Of a stretch of DNA of 40,732 nt, positions 38,136-40,732 are shown in pieces. The stretch spans positions 1-40,732 of the IMG/VR virus record IMGVR_UViG_3300042866_000633; one strand, 5' to 3'. A program made the translations under genes and the position numbers. Each line of letters opens with the position of its first letter. The first letter of the stretch is position 1. The notes below the pieces were generated by a model that ran no database searches, had not been told where the DNA came from, and saw nothing but the letters and a program-made list of their open reading frames with translations. The DNA is from a virus.

Positions 38136-38977
38136 TGCTGATACTGCGCAGACCTTGGACCGAGCAGCCGCAAGATGCGGTGGAGGTGGATTGGGAAAAC
38201 CCCATTAACCCCGGCCTAATTTTTGCCGACTTGCCCGCAAGCAACGGGGTCATTGACGCGGTTGGTAACGCACGCGGAGTTTTAAGCGCATTAGATTTTT
38301 CCTCGGTGCCGACGGCGTATGGCCGTTCGCTAGACTGTGCAGCAACTGGCTTATTGCAAATTGACGACGGAACAAACCCGCTTTACGACCTTTCTGGCGA
38401 ACTGACTTTAATGGCGCTTATAACGCCAGATAACGCTAGTGGTGGCGCTGCTGGTCAGTATGTTATGGGTAGCGGCAATTCTGCGGCATCGCAAGGTCAG
38501 GGTGCGATACGCATCAAAGACAAAATAGGGGTGTATTACGGGGGCGCTGTCATTGTGGAGGGGGCAACAACCCTTACAAGCGGGACTACCTACCTAGTCG
38601 GATTTTCAAGATCGGGTGCGACTGGCACACGCACTGTCACGGTGTATTTGAATGGCCAGTCTGATGGGTCTACAACAAGCGCGACATCTCCAGGGGCGCA
38701 ACAGGTATTGGCGCTCGGAAGTTTTGGCGCTGCTATTGGATTTGGTTTGCCATTTGACGGCCGCATCCATGCGGCAAGAGTTTTTAAGCGCGCCCTTTCT
38801 GGGTCGGAGTGGCAGAAATGCTACCAAAACATCTGGCAAATTTTCGCCCCCCGGCAAATCTGGATCCCCGCAACTGCGGCGGCCAGTTTCAACCCGACCC
38901 TCTCGCTCCCCACTTACGTCCCCGGCTCGCTGACATCCTCGGCGTTTCGTCCACGAGTCACAGCAACCTGGAGCTAA
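38135..38977 (+). CDS. LamG/concanavalin-like tail protein, 280 aa
   Basis: Residues ~35-230 show a laminin-G-like jellyroll pattern: SSVPTAYGRSLDCAATG, DLSGELTLMALITPDNA, YLVGFSRSGATGTRTVTVYL, PFDGRIHAARVFKRALSGSE. Such domains bind sugars in phage adhesins. The C-terminal 40 residues (IFAPRQIWIPATAAASFNP) are a common end of these proteins. The middle of the gene is visibly poorer in G+C with more A/T third positions than either end, which suggests a swapped receptor-binding segment. Confidence 0.8.
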   Translation: MLILRRPWTEQPQDAVEVDWENPINPGLIFADLPASNGVIDAVGNARGVLSALDFSSVPTAYGRSLDCAATGLLQIDDGTNPLYDLSGELTLMALITPDNASGGAAGQYVMGSGNSAASQGQGAIRIKDKIGVYYGGAVIVEGATTLTSGTTYLVGFSRSGATGTRTVTVYLNGQSDGSTTSATSPGAQQVLALGSFGAAIGFGLPFDGRIHAARVFKRALSGSEWQKCYQNIWQIFAPRQIWIPATAAASFNPTLSLPTYVPGSLTSSAFRPRVTATWS

Positions 38978-38980
38978 CGC

Positions 38981-39424
38981 ATGGCAGACAACTTATCACT
39001 CAACTCTGGCACGGGCCCAGACAAGGCCCGCACGCTGGATCGCGGCAGCAACGTGCACACGCAGGTCGCACAGATCGACATCGGCGGGTCGGCGGGCGAG
39101 TCGCTCGTTCGTCAAGACAACCCGATGCCGACCGCGCTCTCTGGCGAGGCCGTGGAGGCGCTTGAGGCAATGCGGATGGCCGTCCAGGCGCTCACGCGCA
39201 CTATTGGCCAAATGCAGCCTGACACCGCCGCCCGCATGCGCGTGGCCGTGGACAGCATCACGGCCGGGTTGACGCTGGCGACGATCACCACGGTCGGCAC
39301 CGTCACGACCATCAGCACTCTGACGAATCAATCGCAAATCGGCGGCCTCGCGGCTACCGAGCAAATCCCGTCGCTTATGCGGCTTGGCGCTGACTCATTG
39401 CGCCGCAACATTTCGGTGACCTGA
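38981..39424 (+). CDS. Conserved tail-module protein, 147 aa
   Basis: MADNLSLNSGTGPDKARTLD and IDIGGSAGESLVRQDNPMPT, then a helix (EALEAMRMAVQALTRTIGQM) and a Val/Thr strand region (ATITTVGTVTTISTLTNQS). This architecture occurs in many phage tail blocks; a fibre-stalk coiled segment is possible. Followed after one base by the adhesin-like gene that crosses the join. Confidence 0.75.
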   Translation: MADNLSLNSGTGPDKARTLDRGSNVHTQVAQIDIGGSAGESLVRQDNPMPTALSGEAVEALEAMRMAVQALTRTIGQMQPDTAARMRVAVDSITAGLTLATITTVGTVTTISTLTNQSQIGGLAATEQIPSLMRLGADSLRRNISVT

Positions 39425-39425
39425 C

Positions 39426-40732
39426 ATGCCAACTACCAACGGAAACAGAAAAATCCTTGACCTGCCGCGGTGGGAATTTTGCACTCCCGTACCTACATCA
39501 ACTGCCGCCGGAACGTTTATCGCATCTTCGCGCCACTACCGGCAGCAGCAGCTGTATGTCGCAAGCGCAACGCTGCATTACCTGTACTCGCCGCTTGAAA
39601 ATGGTGTGGTGCAAATCCCCTCTGGTGCGCTCGCTGGCACTTTTGCCGCCGGAGCATGTGGAGTGGCAACCGCTATCGGCCCCTCGGGCACTGCGACGGC
39701 AGGCACGACCTCGACGATCACGACGAACTTGACGCTGGCCCGTGACCTGCGCGGATACAGCATCCACATCACCGGCGGCCCGAACGCTGGCGCGACACTG
39801 GCGATCTCGTCGAACACGGTCGGCACGAACTCGGTCATTACCGTCCCGGTACAGGCGTCGGCGTTCACGGCCTCGACCACCTATCGGCTGATCACCCCGA
39901 GGTGGTACGTCCTCAATGCCATCACGGCGGCGGGCACCACGACTGCGGCGGTGTTCCGCTTCTACGATTTCGCCTTGAACACCTGGACATCGGCCGAGAC
40001 CGGCGCGACGGACGGTATTGCTCCGGCGGCAGTGATCGGCACGGACTCCAAACTCATTGCCACGCCATCCTGGGTCGGCTCTGATTACAAGGCATTTGCC
40101 ACCGGCACGGCCACGGCTGGTGGAGCATCGACGCTGACCAACAGCGCCAAGACCTGGGCGACGAACCAGTGGGCGAACTCGCAAATTCGCATTGTGTCGG
40201 GCACGGGCGCAGGCCAGATCCGCACCATTGCGTCGAACACCGGCACCGTGGTGACGACCTCGGCGGCGTGGACGACCGCTCCCGATGCCACCTCGGTGTA
40301 CAGCATTGAGGGCAACGACGACTTCCTCTACTACCTCGGCAGTGCCGCTGTCACGCTGTTTCGCTACAGCATCTCGGCTGGCACATGGACAACCTTGTCC
40401 CCGACCGCCGCCCGTGCCGCCGCCCCCGGCGTTGGAATGTCTGCGCACTGGGTTCATGAGGCGACGGACGCCGCGTGGACGAACGAGTCGGACATCCGCA
40501 ACGGGCGGTTCATCTACAGCTTTCGGGGAACCGCTGGTGCCGTGCTCGACCGCTACGACATCGCGCTCAATACGTGGGCCAGCGCACTCACCTACGCACC
40601 GTCAACAGAGGTTTTCGGCGCGGGAAGCAAATACGTCTACCGCAAAGACTGGATCTACTCGCAGAAGGATGCCACCGGCAGGTGGTTCCGGTACAACGTG
40701 GTGACCAATGAGCAGGATGGCTGGTCAACCAT
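39426..40732 (+). CDS. Tail adhesin-like protein, N-terminal part (480 aa in total, ends at 263)
   Basis: ATG one base after the previous stop; open to the window edge and completed at 1-263. The protein starts MPTTNGNRKILDLPRWEFCT. It carries repeated beta strands of two types: about five FxYDxxLNTWxS/FRYSISAGTWTT motifs resembling kelch/galactose-oxidase blades (RFYDFALNTWTS, FRYSISAGTWTT, DRYDIALNTWAS), and GTATAGGASTLTNSAKTWAT-type segments. A beta-propeller or blade-like adhesin is likely. No catalytic site recognised. Position in the virion block supports host contact. Confidence 0.82.
   Translation, partial: MPTTNGNRKILDLPRWEFCTPVPTSTAAGTFIASSRHYRQQQLYVASATLHYLYSPLENGVVQIPSGALAGTFAAGACGVATAIGPSGTATAGTTSTITTNLTLARDLRGYSIHITGGPNAGATLAISSNTVGTNSVITVPVQASAFTASTTYRLITPRWYVLNAITAAGTTTAAVFRFYDFALNTWTSAETGATDGIAPAAVIGTDSKLIATPSWVGSDYKAFATGTATAGGASTLTNSAKTWATNQWANSQIRIVSGTGAGQIRTIASNTGTVVTTSAAWTTAPDATSVYSIEGNDDFLYYLGSAAVTLFRYSISAGTWTTLSPTAARAAAPGVGMSAHWVHEATDAAWTNESDIRNGRFIYSFRGTAGAVLDRYDIALNTWASALTYAPSTEVFGAGSKYVYRKDWIYSQKDATGRWFRYNVVTNEQDGWST
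40606..40732. repeat. Terminal direct repeat, copy 2 (circular assembly overlap)
   Basis: Identical to bases 1-127. It should be counted only once; the unique circle is 40,605 bp. Confidence 0.9.

Noticed and set aside
35946-39424. Diversity-generating retroelement as in BPP-1
   Set aside because: The head genes resemble BPP-1, so I looked for a reverse transcriptase and a template/variable repeat pair near the adhesin genes; none was seen.
39498-40457. 319-codon frame antisense to the adhesin-like gene
   Set aside because: Arg/Gly-rich shadow; the sense frame is continuous across the circular join.

Overview
The window is the complete genome of a tailed bacteriophage (class Caudoviricetes, podovirus-like), assembled as a circle. 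Bases 1-127 are repeated exactly at 40606-40732, and one tail gene runs through the join, so the unique genome is 40,605 bp. There is no rRNA, integrase or host-type gene. The head genes resemble those of Bordetella phage BPP-1 and relatives: head-tail connector portal, Bbp19-like protein, scaffold, HK97-type capsid and Bbp16-like cement protein. They are followed by T7-type tail tube and ejection proteins. With the high G+C content, this suggests a podophage of a betaproteobacterium such as a member of Burkholderiales. The host is an inference, not something seen.

Layout. (1) 33845 through the join to 17329, + strand: late genes. They run from terminase small and large subunits through small virion/tail-fibre genes, two adhesin-like proteins around the join, portal, scaffold, capsid, cement, tail tube A and B, ejection proteins and tail fibre. 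The run ends in a lysis cassette of small membrane proteins, a T4-type lysozyme and a three-TM holin. (2) 26880 down to 17326, - strand: replication and DNA metabolism genes, tightly overlapped. These are an RHH regulator, a DUF2800 RecB/Cas4-like nuclease, a DUF2815 ssDNA-binding protein, a family B DNA polymerase, a VRR-NUC nuclease, a C5-cytosine methyltransferase with a second reading frame inside it, an SNF2-type helicase and several tiny genes. (3) 27048-30556, + strand: PrimPol/DUF3987 primase-helicase and a beta-class amino-methyltransferase, ended by a strong terminator. (4) 32994 down to 30672, - strand: eight small genes of lower G+C and unknown function; the last encodes an HTH protein with an AT-hook. 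(5) 33079-33725: a repeat-rich intergenic region that looks like an origin or master control region. It is followed by a tRNA-like RNA locus just upstream of terminase.

How it works together. PrimPol/helicase, polymerase, ssDNA-binding protein, nucleases and SNF2 helicase form a largely self-contained replication and recombination set. Two methyltransferases of different chemistry with no restriction enzyme suggest protection of phage DNA. Overlapping divergent promoters with a dyad between 26881 and 27047 probably control blocks 2 and 3. No phage RNA polymerase gene is present, so host RNA polymerase must transcribe the genome. No lysogeny genes were recognised, so a lytic life style is most likely.

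The observations most worth checking are the overprinted second gene inside the cytosine methyltransferase (with its own ribosome binding site), the TGTGACA iteron/dyad region, and the tRNA-like element before the terminase genes.
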